A stretch of DNA of 64,000 nt from Tenebrio molitor (lineage: Eukaryota; Arthropoda; Insecta; Coleoptera; Tenebrionidae): positions 10,292,001 through 10,356,000 of the forward strand of contig NC_091055.1 in the NCBI RefSeq assembly GCF_963966145.1, written 5' to 3'. The notes under the pieces were generated by a model. It did not search any database. It was not told the origin of the DNA and saw nothing but the letters and a program-made list of their open reading frames with translations. Positions 62,334-64,000 of this stretch are shown here, one piece after another (positions within the stretch are counted from its first letter, which is position 1; each line of letters starts with the position of its first letter). A program made the translations under genes and the position numbers.

Positions 62334-62422
62334 TTTTGACTTTTGAGTTTAGTATTTAATTTTGTCTTTTATGCCTTCCTCAAATCAAAGGGTGCCAACC
62401 AGTCAGAATATATATTTTTATA

Positions 62423-62562
62423 TACAGTGAGAGCCAAAAGTTTGGAATAATGCAAATATTTTCTTGCACTCTATATCCTGTTCACGTTGGATTGAACATC
62501 AGTGGTGCAAATCGTACAGGTCAGGTCATTTGCACCACTGATGTTCATTCCAACGTGAACAG
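62423..62562. mobile_element. Tc1-like terminus with an embedded 35-bp stem-loop
   Basis: TACAGTGAGAGCCAAAAGTT at 62423 resembles a Tc1/mariner end. Downstream, 62478-62512 and 62528-62562 form a 35-bp stem with one mismatch and a 15-nt loop. The right inverted terminus was not found, so the element may be truncated or different from a simple MITE. Confidence 0.55.
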
Positions 62563-63942
62563 ATATTACCTGGAGCAACCTATCCGGGTTCTTTTTAAAA
62601 CACGGACAGGTCAATTTTATTTTTTTTTAAAGAAACATTTTCCTTTAGTTTTATTTTGCCCCTTTTCCATTTCCGCTCAATGACGTCATCGCCAAATTTT
62701 TTAAGTGGCAATCCCTAATTTTTCTTACAGATTTGAATAGACCATTAAATTCTGATGTATACCCATGTACTAGTAGGACCTACGACCTTTGGCCTGTGGT
62801 TCCTGAGATATCCATTTTTAAGCTTCTTTAATAAGAAACAAACTAAAACCACAAATTACGAATTGTTGAAAAGCATAAGTAGTAAAATATTTAAAATTGA
62901 CAGGTCAAAATGTCGAACGCATTATGAACCAAGTTTTGTGTGGATATTTTCCAGACTTTTCAATGTAGTTAGTTGAAAAATCAAAAGTATAGAAAATTTT
63001 CTTTCGTTCCTGTTACTTAAAGAGTTTCTTGAGAAATCGATTTATTCATCAACTCTATACATAATGTAACGCAGAATCCATACCATGTAAAATCTATAAA
63101 AATATTTTCTTGATTGTTTTTCTCTAACAATTTTTATTGTAATAATTCAATATACGTGCGATCAAGTCTGCTTGGTCGTTGTTGTACGAAAGTTTTCCAG
63201 AATTAGCTCGACGATGTTAAAAAATCGTCACAAAACTTTTCCCATTCTTCATTTTTTAATAGACGATATAACACTAGTAGATTTTTTTTGATTCTTTAAT
63301 ATCTATGTTTCGCAAATTTCGAATTAGTTTCAAGGATGTATGGTAATAAATCAGAAAAGAAGATAAAATCTCGTACGTAATAGGACAGCTTTCAGTATTG
63401 ATACATATTTGTGGAATTGAAATGATGAAGTATAAAGGAAATGAATTTTAATTCAACAAATTTTAAAACGTTTATTGCAATTTTTCATTTGTTCCAAAGT
63501 GTAACACATTGTTCCGTTTGTTTAGAATATCGTTTAAATTGAATTGCTCATTTTGAACGTCAGATAACTCGTAGTCTCGTAGACAATTATAATTTTATAG
63601 ATAAGAGAAATATTACGATTATCGACAGTGTTAAAATTTTGCGGCACATTTAGAACGCATGAGAAAATATACTTTCTGAAGTTTCTTCTCAAGTGTGGCT
63701 ATGATGAGGTAAAAATAAAACCTCGAAAACTTAATAAAGCCACTATCACACACATTCAGTTCGCTCAGTCGCATCTTAGAGAGTTTAAATGGGTTTTTAC
63801 CCGGAAATTATATTGTAATATACTCTCCGTTGTTAGCGGATACAGTTCTCTTTAATATAATTTCCAAACACTTACAAAGCAGTTTGTACCAGACAAGATA
63901 CCAACTAGTTCATCACTTTACATACATATATCGTAACAGTAT

Positions 63943-64000
63943 ACCGGGTGATTCAGATTGGTATTCGCGCCCCTATATCTTTTTTATTTTAAGAAAAAAG
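63943..64000. mobile_element. Left end of another GGGTGATTC-type element (cut by the window)
   Basis: ACCGGGTGATTCAGATTGG resembles the terminus of the 518-bp element at 22013 (ACAGGGTGATTCTGAAAT). The rest lies outside the window. Confidence 0.35.

Larger units (their letters stand above)
61373..64000. other. Right end of the window: intergenic DNA with hairpin repeats
   Basis: AT-rich sequence without a recognisable gene. It contains inverted-repeat elements at 62175-62333 and 62423-62562 and the start of a GGGTGATTC-type element at 63943. Short frames present are not conserved. Confidence 0.55.

Overview
The window is animal nuclear DNA, almost certainly from an insect and perhaps a beetle. 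The evidence is AT-rich intergenic DNA, short GT-AG introns (often 41-60 nt), an insect-type para sodium channel, and a morgue-type F-box/E2 fusion. The order is inferred; only the insect affiliation is well supported. I assembled exons by hand from splice sites, reading phase and family conservation. All six complete gene models keep an open frame across every junction. Exon ends are predictions, not transcript evidence.

Layout. (1) 1-430: 3' end of an unrecognised + strand gene. (2) 666-3276 (-): bubblegum-type long-chain acyl-CoA synthetase, 652 aa in 7 exons, tail-to-tail with gene 1. (3) 6346-10533 (+): nodal modulator (NOMO), 1165 aa in 13 exons, followed by a small opposite-strand ORF. 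(4) 10.8-16.2 kb: gene-free DNA with nested inverted-repeat transposons. (5) 16253-30974 (+): membrane receptor guanylyl cyclase, 1139 aa in 15 exons, with one 8.7-kb intron full of repeats. (6) 31668-33155 (-): clip-domain serine protease, 352 aa in 6 exons, convergent with the cyclase. (7) 33.2-41.4 kb: no coding gene, but a GC-rich island with a CRE palindrome and candidate noncoding first exons that probably belong to para. (8) 41430-53506 (+): complete para voltage-gated sodium channel, 29 coding exons, 2031 aa. (9) 56878-57211 (+): NDUFA1/MWFE subunit of complex I, 70 aa. (10) 58955-60830 (+): morgue homologue with zinc-binding, F-box and catalytically dead E2 domains. The rest, to 64000, is MITE-type repeats.

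The genes are unrelated in pathway: lipid activation, ER membrane chaperoning, cGMP signalling, extracellular proteolysis, neuronal excitability, respiration and ubiquitin/apoptosis control. This is ordinary eukaryotic gene order, not an operon. I saw no CRISPR array, rRNA, tRNA or biosynthetic cluster, and no convincing new multi-gene system.

The most unusual signals lie inside known genes. The para fast-inactivation motif reads LMM where insects have MFM, and a pore-helix glycine in domain IV is a cysteine. The clip protease keeps its catalytic triad but lacks the Arg/Lys-IVGG activation site. Morgue may have a second terminal exon.
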